A DNA stretch of 64,000 nt from Symbiodinium natans (taxonomy: Eukaryota > Sar > Dinophyceae > Suessiales > Symbiodiniaceae). The stretch spans positions 1 to 64,000 of the forward strand of contig CAJNDS010000065.1 in NCBI GenBank assembly GCA_905221605.1, written 5' to 3'. Both the position numbers and the translations under genes were made by a program. The notes under the pieces are model-generated. The model was not told the DNA's origin, did no database searches, and saw nothing but the letters and a program-made list of their open reading frames with translations. This document shows, in pieces, positions 10,790 through 21,909 of the stretch (positions within the stretch are counted from its first letter, which is position 1; the number at the start of each line of letters is the position of its first letter).

Positions 10790-11590
10790 TTCGGCGCGTA
10801 CGAAAGGCTCAGCGGGACAAGCGAGGGTGTATTGCGTGTCGGAAGTTGTTTGAAGTTAAAAAAAAGTGTTTCGGCCTCGCTGGGGACGTCCGCCCGCACT
10901 AGCTTGGCCGCCGCTTGCTGGAGGATGCTGGAGGAGTTCGGGGCGGCTGGGCACTGGGTCGCTGTCACTGTAGGTCGGCGCACAGCGGGACCTGTTCCAC
11001 CTGCGGGCGCCGGCGCGGGTCCCGGAGGGCGCCCAATGCCGCTGGCATGGCGGGGGCGCGCAGTGAAAGCCGTCGCCGCTCCCGAGACCGCATCTGACCC
11101 ACGTTCACGGCGTGCCGCAACGTCGCTTTTTGGCGGCGGGCCCGGGTTGTTGGCCTCCCTGACGCGCTTGCCCCAGTATGGATGCAGCGTGTACACAGTG
11201 CACGGGGCCGGCCGACGAACCTGGGGCATCGGGCTCGCTTGCGTCCGCACTGGCCTCGCCCGTGTCGCGACTCAGACCGACGCACTCCAAGGCAGCCAAA
11301 GCCTGCGCACGGGGTGATGCAGGAACGCCCTAGCCTGGCCCAGGATGAACTGCCTCGCCCACCCTGACCCCGGTGCTTGTTGCCGCCATTTGCCGCCCGC
11401 TCGTCGGCGAGTCAGTGTGGAGGTTGGGCGCGGAGCAGTGGTTCTGGCGACGTCGGGCGCAGCCCTGAATGGTGGCGCTTAGCAAGGTCAATGGGGTGTG
11501 CGCGCACCGATGACTGGTGACGTTTCGACGACTCGTCAGCCGTTGCAACCGTCTGCGGAGCCGTTTAAGCAAGCCTAAAGGCCCCATGAT
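10790..11590 (-). pseudogene. Retroelement leader fragments with VGEA-PGP motifs
   Basis: On minus, one frame ends GVRVGEAVHPGPG followed by a stop (about 11370-11330), and a second stretch reads GKRVREANNPGPP (about 11170-11130). Such VGEA..PGP motifs commonly precede the endonuclease region in dinoflagellate retroelement polyproteins. Here the flanking sequence is Arg/Ala/Pro-rich and broken, and no endonuclease follows. Two motifs 200 bp apart suggest nested or duplicated debris. The assignment rests on motif memory, not a search. Confidence 0.45.
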
Positions 11591-11629
11591 GGGCAGCTCG
11601 AGAAGCGAGTGCCGTCCAGCGCTCGCCCG

Positions 11630-12260
11630 GCGCCGCGCCTGCTGGAATTCCGGGTAGGTCCGGTGCTTGCGGTCGACTGCCTGGTTCAGCGCCAGGCCCG
11701 CCTCATGGTCAGCCCACGGATGCGGCCATCTCGGCGTATGGGGCTAACGATCATCGCGTCAACGGCGATCTGCGCCTCTGCCAAATGGGAAGCCGTTGGC
11801 CACCACCTCGATCCGGCGCCCGTCGGCATCCAGGTTGAGGTCACGCAGGGCGACCGACATGGGCGGCGACTCGGGCGGCGACTCGGGCGCCTGCTTCCTT
11901 ACAGATACGAGCCGCCGCTTGCTCAAGATGGCCAGATCTCCTGCAGCACACCAACTTGCGCGCATGCGGAGCGGTGGTCCCCATAAACGTCCAAGCCTCC
12001 ACCACAAGAGCAGCGTCACGGGGCAAGCGCGAGGGGCAACCGAAGTCTGCGGAGCAGATGACGCGGCACTCCGGCCCGGCACTCTGGTATCGGAGGTTGT
12101 GGGGAATGCCGTGGAGGCACAACTCGCGGCAAGCAAATTGGCCGAAATATCCCAGGTGGCCGCGGGGAAACCCAGCGTGCGCAGGTGGCGAAGGCGGAAT
12201 TGCATCCCAGCAGCATGCCGATGACTGGTCTTGTTGACACCAACAGCGAAGCTAAAACGC
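11630..12260 (-). pseudogene. C-terminal remnant of a reverse-transcriptase polyprotein
   Basis: The minus strand carries EQAAARICKEAGARV (about 11900) in one frame and LRDLNLDADGRRIEVVANG (about 11840-11785) in another. Both are characteristic of the region downstream of the reverse transcriptase in many dinoflagellate retroelements, where they are contiguous. Their separation into different frames shows at least one indel. No YxDD-containing RT core is visible in the neighbourhood. Orientation matches the VGEA remnants to the left, but the order (C-terminus upstream of leader) means they are not one element. Confidence 0.5.
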
Positions 12261-12540
12261 CATGATTGTGCCCATGTCTGCTGCATTCAACGCTCGCGGC
12301 AAGTCGTGGGGGTTGAGATTACGACGAACGCTTGCCAACGCTAAGCTGCAACTGGGATGCACTGTCTGGCGACAGCCTCTTGCGGCTCGTTTTTGCCCCG
12401 CAGGAGATGGGCAACACGCGTTCATCTACGTTTGCCCACGTGCTCTTCGTTGCAAGCGTTTGCCGAGCACAGCGATATTTGCTGGAGGGCTTAGAGTATT
12501 AGAGCCATGACGCGGCTGTTGTACCATCATTCCGTTGTAT

Positions 12541-12735
12541 ATCGGTTTTCTTTTTCCTGCTGCTCTCAGCAGCGGCGTCGTGTTGTTTTTTCGTATTGAT
12601 TTTTGCTTACATATTTTTGTACCAGGACGCATGCTGCTGACGCGGCCCATTTTGTGTATGCACATATGATTTGTTTCACTTTTTTGTGCCGGTTGTTTCA
12701 GGACATTTCAGGACTCATGCTGCTGGCTGTTAAGT
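12541..12735 (-). repeat. Inverted repeat arm A
   Basis: The reverse complement of 12541-12671 matches 15879-16010 at roughly 85 percent by eye (shared blocks CAGCAGCATGCGTCCTGG, GTAAGCAAAAATC, ACGACGCCGCTG). The match continues from 12672 to about 12735 against 15676-15745. This arm is uninterrupted and shows the state without the insertion found in arm B. Confidence 0.8.
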
Positions 12736-13988
12736 CGTTGCTAGTGCCGTCCTCGCTCCATGACAAGCACGTTTGATGGCCGCGGCCAAGCCGTTTATCA
12801 AAAGATGAAACCGGGAACCACGTAGAAAAGACCGCACCTTGACCAATACCGTGTCTCACTTCCCAACTATCTGACAAAGTTGCGTGGATCCGTGCAGCTG
12901 CTGTGCGATCCGCAATTAGATCGTCCATCAAATGCTATAACCCATCTTGAATGCCGGCACGATGCAATGCCCCCCCCCCCCCATCGTTCCATCAGATCCA
13001 AAGCGAAACCCTGCCTGGCTTTCACCAAACTGAAAAGTCCACGTCCGGGTGGATCCTATTTGAAATCAATCGCACCCGGATTTTTTTTTGCAAAGCAACA
13101 TGTTAGCGTAATGGGATGATAACCGTCACGATCAGCGGCAGCTGCAGCTTTCGACCACATGGGAGCTACATGAGGTCCTGGCCGATTCGCGGAGTGATGG
13201 GTGACCGGAGTGATGGGTGACCAGACGTAGGCCGCCAGTAGACTGACGCCGACGGATGTCAGACTTCTTGCGTTGTCGTAAAAAAAGGGCATCCCGAGTT
13301 GGCACAACCCCAGTCTTGTGTTTGCGGGCCCTCTTCAATACTCAGGCCGCCGTAAATACAACGAGATAGATTGTGTACAATGTGCAATTTGTGGCAGCAG
13401 TTTGCTAAGCCGCAGAGGCATGTGAGCAGCACGAGTCCTCAAGCAAGCGTCCAGCGGTCAGTAAGTAAGTTCCACATGAAACAGATGTGCATCTCGCAAT
13501 GTACGTGAGAGGGTCATCGTGACAAGGGCAACTTGTGCTAGCATATGCTGGCATACCTAGCACAGTGCTGTGGACAAAATCCTGTTCGGCAGTTCGACTG
13601 CAGCAACATCCAACAGTTGTCATGGCCACACGCGTCGATGCGGTGGTCGGTGCGTTACGATCAGGAGGCTGCACAGGCACAGGGTTCGGCTATGACAGTG
13701 GCACGCGCAGTAACCTGAAGTACAATTGGGTCCAACTTCAGAGTCGCAATCATGACGGCGGCACACTTGGAATCGCCGCAATGGCGCGGGGGCCCTTGTG
13801 TGCAAGAACAACGCGGGCGGAAACAGTGGGCAGCACAAAAGCCTGGTGCCAACAACGGCCTCACAACCCAGCCTCCGACAGGAGCGGGGGGACTGGAAGC
13901 GGGGGCATCTGCCAAGCTGACATTGCGGACAACCAACGTCGGCTGGAAAAAACCCGTGCGACGTGCATCTATGTGCATCTGCACATGA
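12736..13988. other. No gene recognised; poly-C and poly-T tracts
   Basis: Contains a C run at 12969-12982 and a T run at 13081-13089, and CGGAGTGATGGGTGACC duplicated directly at about 13192-13222. Frames are short or GC-driven. Confidence 0.5.
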
Positions 13989-14570
13989 ATGACGGCAATT
14001 GGCGCGCCGACAAACGTGCACATCCGGCGCGAGCTCTACGTGGTTGGCGTTGGCATGTTCACGCGTGACAGGGCAGCGGTGCCGGCCCGCGAAGGAGCGG
14101 TGCTTGCGCCAGTTGCAAACAGGAGCCGCGGCGGATGCGCCCAGCATACGCGCGGCTGGAGAGGCGGCGGCGCACTTGCAGCAGCCGGCTGGGCGGCGTG
14201 CCCGTCCTGGGAAGACTGCTTGCAGCCGGCAGCGCCGTTTGCAGCAGCGGAGCCCGGCGTGTGGGGACACGGGTGCACCAGCATGCACATGCTGCGTTCG
14301 CAGGCCGGTCCGCGCGAGCGCTTGGCTTGTGGCCATTCCCGTGCGCTGGCGCCCGACCTCATGCACCTAGCTAGCCCTACGGCGCAGGTTTCGCCTCCCT
14401 CTCCCCATCCCGCGTGCCTCCTGCGGCCAACGGACGACCGCCGAAGGCTTGACCTTGTCATGTACGGCGCGTCCCCAAGGGGCGAGGCTTTGTGTTGCGA
14501 CGCAGGGCGCGCAGGAGGCGGAGGAACGGGTGGCGTGCGAACGTCATGCGGACCCGGAGGCGGATGAGCT
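13989..14570 (+). pseudogene. C-terminal remnant of a second reverse-transcriptase polyprotein
   Basis: The plus frame contains LACGHSRALAPD and, near 14430-14500, RPTDDRRRLDLVMYGASPRG followed by EALCCDA. DRRRLDLVxYGA..ALCCDATLVSP is a hallmark of the post-RT region in dinoflagellate retroelements; here it diverges right after CCDA. It is a different subfamily and the opposite strand from the remnant at 11630-12260. The local GC content is very high. The upstream frame lacks an RT core, so this is an isolated tail. Long antisense frames over the same DNA (13620-14366, 14036-14674) are composition artefacts. Confidence 0.5.
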
Positions 14571-14749
14571 TGCGCACCCTGCGCAAGGCGCTTGCACAGC
14601 CTGCGCAACGGGGTTGATGCGCCAAGCACAAAACCAATCATCATGTTGGTCCACAGTTCGACTACAAAAATCACGCCTGCCGCTGCGCTGGAGCCCGCCG
14701 GCTGCCGCTGCGGGCGTAGCTTGCCCGGGTAGTTTTGGAGCCGCTTAGC

Positions 14750-15675
14750 CGACCAAACGGATCAGCAGGCATAAAAGTCCGAAAAAAAGAAACTCACAAA
14801 CCCCCAGCCCACAGGCATTCTACAACCCAGGTCGTTCGTTTCAAATGGCTGAATTCGAGCCCATGTCATGCGCCGACTTGCAGCGCTGATGTTCCATGCA
14901 ATCGTGTTCACAACAAAGCAAACAAGCCAGTTCCGAGAAAAATCCACACCGTTCTCCTCGCAAGCAACCCGGAGATCCCGGTCTGCATCAACCCCTGGCC
15001 AAGCCATTCCAGTGACTGCGCAACCTCAATTGCGACGCGCAGTTCAAATGCATTTGCAGGTGGCAAGAACAAGGCCACTTCCAAGCAGTATCTTCGCTGG
15101 GGATGATTTCGCAACAAGGCGGGCCTGAGCCCATGTTCCGCTCCATCAAGCGTAGACCCAGTCAGGCGTAGTTAGTTGGTCCTCACCAAATCTGCTTTCC
15201 AATATGCACGCTCGACCATATCGATGCCCTAGGTGCCAGCTGCGCATTCACCGTCGTGCAGACCAACGCGGATTTCGTGGTTGACATACCCTTAGCCCAA
15301 TGAGGTTTTGCTGACATGATGGGAGTTCCTCCTTTTGGCGTTGTCGCGCGAGCCCCGCAGGCTGTGTTGCGGCGACGGGTCGCTGAATGGCGGCGTGTCT
15401 TTTGCCCGACGGTCCTGACCCTACCCACTGCAGCGGCTGGTCGCCGTGTGGAGTCAAAATTGGGATGACCACCGTGCAGGTGTCCCGTCCGGTTCGGTGC
15501 TGGAGTAACTCCGCGAGCATGATTTGGAGCCCGAAAGCTTTTGTGGCCTGCTGGTGAGTACGTCGCAACCATTACGTCGCCTGGGTTCCCAGATTCTTTG
15601 AGGGAGGAGGACCGAAAATTGTTATTTTTTCTCCACGACAAGAGGTGTGAAGCTCCCCACCAGAAGCGCGGCAGG
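14750..15675. other. No gene recognised
   Basis: Overlapping minus frames (15183-15641, 15248-15568) have some coding-like stretches such as DTCTVVIPILTPHGDQPLQW at about 15490-15430, but no family is recognised. Probably more retroelement debris. Confidence 0.35.
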
Positions 15676-16010
15676 AAGCCAGCAGCATGGTTCCTGAAAC
15701 AACAGATTTGCGGTCAGCAACTGCAGAAAAGTGAAACAAATCACAGCCGCCAGGGGCCTCGCTAGTGACCGCTAGTGTCCCCGGCAGGAGCGCCTCCGTA
15801 CTCCGTAGGACCAGGTAGGCACTGACGGCCGGGACTCTGGATTGCCTAGGAAAAAGGCCCGAGGGAAAAAAAAAAAACCAAATCACATGTGTATATACAG
15901 AATGGGCCACATCAGCAGCATGCGTCCTGGCACAAAAAACAAGTAAGCAAAAATCAGTACAAAAAAAACATCACGACGCCGCTGCCGAGAGCAGCAAGAA
16001 GAAAACATAA
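15676..16010 (+). repeat. Inverted repeat arm B, interrupted by an insertion
   Basis: This arm pairs with 12541-12735 in opposite orientation. It is split by the 133 bp insertion at 15746-15878: arm B matches arm A on both sides of the insert, with CAAATCACA on each edge. Confidence 0.8.
15746..15878 (+). mobile_element. Short retroposed insertion (SINE-like) with poly(A) end and 9 bp TSD
   Basis: The insert starts GCCGCCAGGGGCC and ends in a 12-base A run plus C. It is bounded by the direct repeat CAAATCACA at 15737-15745 and 15879-15887. The related arm A at 12672 has a single CAAATCATA and no insert, an empty-site comparison that supports true insertion. A 3' A run plus a target-site duplication is the mark of LINE-driven retroposition. 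The source RNA is not identified; I saw no clear tRNA A/B boxes. Confidence 0.75.
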
Positions 16011-16559
16011 CAAACCGGCCGCCCAGAGAAGCGCCAAGAAAAGCCATTCGGGGGGCAGCACAAAAGCCGAAGGAGTTGAGAAACCAGAAAAACAAGGCCG
16101 AGCCAAGGGCCCAAAATCCAAACCCATCGCAATCAGAGTGCCGAACGTGAGTTCGGGAGAGCGTTGCAAGCGACTTGGCGCAGTCGCACTGCAATTCGCC
16201 GCCGACACGGCAGCCAGGCTCGGTGAATCGAAACGACTTCTCGGCAAGACCGGTTGTAAATGGAAGGGCGGGGGAACGAGGGCATTGCCCCCTGTTCCAG
16301 GGCACGTGAGCTGTTCCAAAGCAAATCACCTTCGGCTAAAGCAACACTTTCTTTAATCCAGGAAGCGTTTCAATTGGGCGCTGAGTTGGCTGCAAACCGA
16401 CCCTGGCCCCGCAAGCCCCTTGCTCCTTCTATGATGCCTTGTTCTGAAATGCTAGAGCAAAGCCGGATGACAATGCCAAAACTCAAGTAGGGCAACGGCT
16501 TGCAAAGGGCAGGGGCAAGTTATGGGGCTCTTTTGCATCAACGACTCGTGCACGAAAGA
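16011..16559. other. No gene recognised
   Basis: Ala/Lys/Arg-rich plus frame (15889-16356) overlaps the repeat arm and shows no motif. It could hold upstream exons of the chloride channel gene, but I cannot support any. Confidence 0.35.
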
Positions 16560-17060
16560 ATATTTACAGAGACGTTTGAGTTTTGTTTTGAGTTCTACCC
16601 AAATGCCAAATTAAAGCTCATGATCTTGGTCATTCCTATAACCCTATCCTAAGATCCTTCAAAGATCATAGGATTAATCCTTCCGATAATCCTATCCGAA
16701 TTTCCAATTCAAGATCATGACTCTCATCCTGTATTGGTTTCTCTTCTTTCCGAAATATGATTCCAATAAAGTATAAATATTTCAAATATTGGCAAATCTC
16801 CGGATCGGAAATTTTGGAATATAAGAGAATTTTGGGACATGCTTCAATATGAGAAAAACAAACACACACACACACACAGTACCATCGTTATCAACGATAC
16901 TAAAATTTTCCCAGATGTTTCATCGACAACACCAATTATGTATTTATTGCCATTTTTTCAATAAACCTAATATTTCGTTAATCCGCAGGCTTTTGCAGCA
17001 AAAAAAAAACTGCATGGGGTACGTGGATATATACAGGCATTAACAAACATGGATGGTAAT
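16560..17060. other. AT-rich island with (AC)n microsatellite
   Basis: Composition drops to about one third or less GC (for example 16741-16800), in contrast with the roughly half GC of the surroundings. It holds repeated ATCCTA/GATCAT/AGGATTAATCC motifs at 16600-16720 and (AC)n at 16861-16879. No open frame is convincing. It lies just upstream of the first recognised exon of the chloride channel and may be an upstream intron, a promoter-proximal region or an insertion. Confidence 0.6.
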
Positions 17061-17229
17061 TAAGGGTAGCCATCGCGAACCATTGATAACCCTGATTGTC
17101 TTTTCGTTTGTTGTTTCTTCGTTGGGGCTTACGTGTTTTTCGCATGGTTTATTTTTCGCACACGAAATCATCCCCTACAGTCCTCCGAGCTCGTTGATTG
17201 AAAGCCCCCAGCAGCCCTAGCAGTCCTAG

Positions 17230-20200
17230 CTTGCCGAACGAGCTTTGAACGTGCCGAAGCTGCTTGAGGTGGCCGTTGGCGTCGAGTTGGCCTTGCATTT
17301 CTTGATGGAGTGCAAACTCAATTTAACAGATTGGGTGGGCCAGGCCAGTGAAAGCCTTGGTTTGCAGTACGGGGCCTTGATGATGTTCAGCTTGTGCTGC
17401 AGTGCCGTTGCTGGTGTCCTCGTTTGTTTCGTCGAAGTGCTGGCCGCCGGAAGCGGCATTCCCGAAATTAAATGCTACTTGAATGGGATTCATCTGCCCA
17501 AGCTCGTGACGGGACGAACGTTATTTGCAAAAGCTGTGGGAATCGTATTCTCAGTCCGCAACTCAGCTCTGCAGTGCTGTGAGGTCAGAGCATGGTAAGC
17601 AATGGTTAAACGATGGTAAACGATGGGGAGGGCTTGTAGAGTTGCGGTGTATCATCCTCTAAAGAATCTCTCAGGTCAGTGCGGGGCTGCCTTGTGGGAA
17701 GGAAGGTCCCATGATCCACAGTGGCGCGATTGTGGGGGCGATGGTGAGCCACCTGAACTTGGAGCGGAGGCTTCGGCCTTTGAACTTGGATGTGGAAATG
17801 CGCGACTTTGTGGCGGCGGGAGCGGCTGCCGGTGTGTCTGCGGCTTTCGGGGCGCCCGTCGGGGCTGTCCTCTTCGCGGTGGAAGAGGGGGCCTCTCACA
17901 TGACGCCCCGGTACCTTGCAGATACAAGCGATGACGAACACCCGTTTCCCTTGCAGTTACGCATTTCTGTAAACTCGGTCTTTTGGAAATGACAATGCAT
18001 GCCAAAAATTGCATGCACATGGCCCAGGATCTTGACGCAGCTGTTCGTTTCCAGCTCAGTAGCAGGGACCTCAGTTGACGAAGATGCTCGTGCTACACTG
18101 TGCAGTTGCTTCGTGAGCACATGTCAAAATTGAAAAATACCATGATGCATCGCCACTCGCCAAGGAACCTCATGGGTTTCCCTACTACCCCCCTCTATCT
18201 ACCTTTTTGGGTTCACCCCCTTATTTAGTTAACCTTATTTTCCCCGAACGGCCTTAATTTTGGGGGGAGCCTACTGTAGAGGGTCAGGGGGCTTAAACAT
18301 AGTTATAATGCACTGAGCCGTGTAAGTTAGCCAACCCACATCAATTTATAGCAGTTGTAAGGTGGTTGTACGTTTTGGCATGATTTTGTAAGTTATGTTA
18401 ACTATTCTTTCGTTTTTTGGTACAATGTTTTTAGGATGGGACATATGTCTTAAAGACAAGTCCAGGTCTGTGTCATATAGGCAGGGCCCTTGCAGATTCC
18501 GCGCAAACGAGTGAAAAACAAACTGTAGCGCATGGTGCTCCGCACAAAATGAAAAAGCGGTTGTGTGGGATCTGCATTGAAAAGCTGCACAGTATATTCT
18601 TTCACCACACAGTCAGCAAACTGTCCTCGTGATGCTTCAAAACGCGCATGCTTGCTGCAACTAACTGCAACAGGTGCCAAGATGATTGCTACACAAGAAA
18701 GAGACGCAGTGCCGCGCAGTTCCGCGCAGTTCCGGCGTTTCTTGTGCCATAATTCCGCATACTTGGACCGCAGTGCCGCGCAGTTCCGGGCCGCCGCGGC
18801 TCGAGAGGGGTGCCTCTTACGCGCAGTTCCGCAAATATTTCGCATGCTTTTTTGGCGCGAAGTTCCGCGGAGTGTCGCGCAGTTCTGCGCAGTTCCGGGC
18901 ATATTTTTCAAAGCATTTCGTGGTGTAGCGTGAGAGACACGCACGCAAACACGAACATGAACTGCCTATTCATATGTACTCCGCAGGCGCTCTGCAGATC
19001 CCCAGCGTCTGGACATGTTCAAGCCATGAGTAACATCTATAGACCAAAACTTGTGTTTTTCTCCTGCCTCCCCCCCCGCACCGCCCGATGCCTTCACCCA
19101 AGCAAAACGACATAAACAGTACAGGGGTGCGCAGGTTCTCGAAATATAAAGCATGCTTCGCACATAGCTAATGGCCACTCTTCATGTTTGCCCGTGTTTT
19201 TCCCATGCTTATGTTAACTTTTACATACTTGCGAGATTTTTGTATGAGTACATAAGATTACATTAAATTTGCTAATTCCGTGCGGTTGCAAGTTCTTTAA
19301 ACCCCCCACCCTCTACAGTAGGGGGAGTTAGCACAGAGGCAACCCATGAGAAGCTAGGACTGCGATGTGCTGCGAGATTCTGTGTTGTCAGTCGTGCCTT
19401 GTGAGGCTTCATTGATTACTCGGCTCACTCTTGGCCCGATCCTTGAAAAGCACACGGTGGGCTTGCTTGGGACGAGTGTCCCTGTAAGTTTCGGCCGCTT
19501 CAAGGAGATATCGCGCCTCGGCATGGTCAAGCGAGTCAACTGCATGTGTTGTGTTCGCAGCACCAGAATTCCCCGTGTGCAGATGCAATACTAACGCAAT
19601 GAGGTACCACTTCGTGGAAATGTTTATTTTCGCTTTGATGGGAGTTGCTGCTGGACTGTTGGGCGCCATGTTCAACCATTTCAACCGCAGCATTACGAAG
19701 CACGGGCCTTGCTTGTGCAAAGTATGTCAGGGTAAGATGGGTTGATAGACAGACCAGTTTACAGCAGCATATGGTGTACAGCTCTGAGTGCCATGGGTGG
19801 CGCAGTGAAATCTGCTAGGTGGCGAAAGCGTCACGTGGGGCCAAGAGGTTGCACACGATTCCTGGAAGTACTGCAGCTTTGCTTGTCCAAGGGTTAGCAC
19901 GTGCATAAGCATAAGCTGCAAAAGTGGATGCGCTTTGACAATGAGGTGCGTGACCCTTGCCATTGCCACAATGAAGTTTTGGATGCCTGTTTTCGTTCGG
20001 GCTTGGGATGCCAAGCACTGGGAGCCAGTTGTCCACGAGGACTTGACAGTGACACAGCGACTCTGGTTTGACGGCGGATGCTCGGCGTTAGAAGGGTAAA
20101 GCGGATGACGTGCAACCTGCGTATGGGGTGCCTGGGGAATCTGGGAGGGACGCGGCCTGCAAATCAAGGGCAGACTTCGATGATTTCTCTTTTCCATGAG

Positions 20201-21906
20201 CAGCATGCTTTCGATGAGATTTGGCTGCTCCTTCTCTTTGGCATCTTCAATCTGATAACCACTTGTTGGACGAACCTTGCATGCAGCACTTGAGATAGGA
20301 AGAGAGAGAGAGGGATACACAGACAAAGGAGGTGTGCGGTTTGCCATGGGTTGCCCACACATCAGATATTGCCATTGCCATCACTGGTTTAGGGGGGTGA
20401 CAAGCTGCTTCTCCTGGCTCTGAGACAGGTTTGGTTTGGGAGTTCCAGCGGGCCTCTTCGTGCCTTCCCTGCTGACAGGGGCTGTGCTGGGTCGCTGGGT
20501 TGGTGAAGTCTTGAACCGAACTCCGGAGTGGCTCATCCCAGAGACATGGGCCCATCCGTCACTGTACGCGTTGGTGGGAGCTTCTGCCATGCTGGCTGGC
20601 GTTGGCAGGACATACGCTGAACATACTCAGCTCATCGCAGCTCTTTCTGCAGCGTCTCATGTAGTCGTTCCTGTACAATCTCATACGTTCACACAATTTC
20701 ATACACGCCTGCCAGGATTACGATTTCATTGGCCATGATCCTCACTGAAGCAACTGGCGCAGGAAACTTTGCATTGCCCATACTCATGGTAGTTGTGATC
20801 GCAACCTGGACCGGAAACCAGTTCAACCGCGGCATCTACGATCTCCACATCATTGAACTCAAACAAATCCCACTCCTCGAGCAGACGCCAGCTGATGTTA
20901 TGGTTCGTTACTATGTGAAAGACATCATGAGCAAGAAAGTTGTGAGATTGGAGGCCGTGGAGAAGGTGGGAACAGTCCTGGATGTTCTGTCGTCTTGTAA
21001 TCACAATGGCTTTCCCGTGGTGGACATCGGGACACAGAAGTTGGAAGGCATCATCGAGCGTGGCTATTTGCACCTGCTGTTGTCCCGGGGCAATTACTAT
21101 AGCATGTTCCAAGATGATCGAGACGCCAACACAGGTCAATCAATTGTTCCATTCGAGGCCATTGCATGGCCAAACATTCATTCTTACCCGAGCGTGAGTG
21201 AGCTGAAGCGAAGACTTTCCAGCAAGAACTTGGAGATGTGGATTGACTTGCGGCCGTATGTCAATGCCAACGGTTATTCTATCCCGCCTCATGCTTCGAT
21301 GGCAAGTGCTTTCTCGCTGTTCAGGCGACTTGGCCTGAGGCATCTTCCTGTTGTTGATCGGCACGGTGACCTTTGCGGAATTTTGACACGCAAGGACAGA
21401 CATGACGATGACCGCAAGCACGAGACAGTCTGTCAATGTTCTTGCAGGATCTTATTCTGGTCGAAGAGAACGAGGTCACGGGTGAACTTGTGCAGAGGCC
21501 TGGCCTTTCCTGTCAGTTTTGTGAATCCTGGCCGGGAATCGAAGAAGCTGTCTGTCTGAGGTCTCAGCCGGCCTTGGTTTCAGACACTGGCTGGGCATAT
21601 CGGAAGTCAGAAGCTCATGATTTGGAATCAGGCACATCAGCAGAGGACGGAGGGCCCTTGAAGTCACTGTACAAGGGTGACGACAGGCTTCCATATAGTT
21701 TGGCTCCATATATGGCTCCTTTATGGCTCCTTTATGGCTCCTTTATGGCTCCTTTATGGCTCCATATACTCCATGGGAGGACCTGGGGATCGACAGCATG
21801 CTTGAAAGTGAGACGGATGGGAGCGACGCCTTCGTCGAGGTGTGGCAGTCGCACAAGCTTTCGATTCGCATGCTGCCCCGTTATCTGCCATTGCTGTTTC
21901 TGGTAG
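17230..21906 (+). CDS. ClC-family chloride channel / chloride-proton exchanger, ClC-6/7-like, multi-exon
   Basis: Exons read: 17230-17553, 17675-17920, 19358-19506, 19604-about 19720, 19946-about 20085, about 20170-20271, 20429-20608, 20716-21394 and 21448 on. They carry in order [28 protein letters not shown] (gating glutamate), [17 protein letters not shown] (the glutamate position linked to proton coupling in exchangers), [31 protein letters not shown], and [11 protein letters not shown] cytosolic tail follows with two CBS domains (about 20921-21090 and 21283-21400, HNGFPVVD and [10 protein letters not shown]). The order and spacing fit the ClC-6/7 endomembrane antiporters. Most resolved introns start with GA (17921, 19507, 20272, 20609, 21395), the first with GT (17554). 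The N-terminus, the exon 4/5 junction and the exact stop are unresolved; the end given is the last in-frame stop. Intron 2 holds a transposon. Confidence 0.85.
18270..19322. mobile_element. 1.05 kb element with terminal inverted repeats inside ClC intron 2
   Basis: CCTACTGTAGAGGGT at 18270-18284 is repeated inverted at 19308-19322, and the similarity runs about 28 bases (GGGGGCTTAAAC versus GGGGGTTTAAAG). GGGAG flanks both ends (18265-18269 and 19323-19327), a possible 5 bp target-site duplication, though G-rich flanks make chance possible. No transposase is visible. A 164-codon minus frame (18450-18944) is built largely from the internal repeat. I infer a non-autonomous DNA transposon. Confidence 0.65.
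18700..18905. repeat. Degenerate GCGCAGTTCCG repeats
   Basis: The 11-base motif GCGCAGTTCCG and variants recurs about eight times in irregular spacing inside the TIR element. On minus it encodes [10 protein letters not shown]-like repeats. Confidence 0.75.
21707..21763. repeat. 11 bp tandem repeat TTTATGGCTCC
   Basis: Four to five copies of TTTATGGCTCC lie just downstream of the last clear ClC exon. The following DNA (21777-21905) has a coding-like frame ([26 protein letters not shown]) that could be a terminal ClC exon or something else. Confidence 0.85.
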
Positions 21907-21909
21907 GGG

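Noticed and set aside
13620-14366. 248-codon minus frame, Cys/Arg/His-rich
   Set aside because: Antisense to the reverse-transcriptase tail in very GC-rich DNA; Cys content comes from GCA/TGC repeats, not zinc-finger spacing.
15746-15878. tRNA gene or tRNA-derived head in the SINE-like insert
   Set aside because: No convincing cloverleaf or A/B box could be read; left as unassigned.
18450-18944. 164-codon minus frame inside the TIR element, considered as transposase
   Set aside because: Mostly repeated [10 protein letters not shown]-like units with no acidic catalytic triad or known transposase motif.
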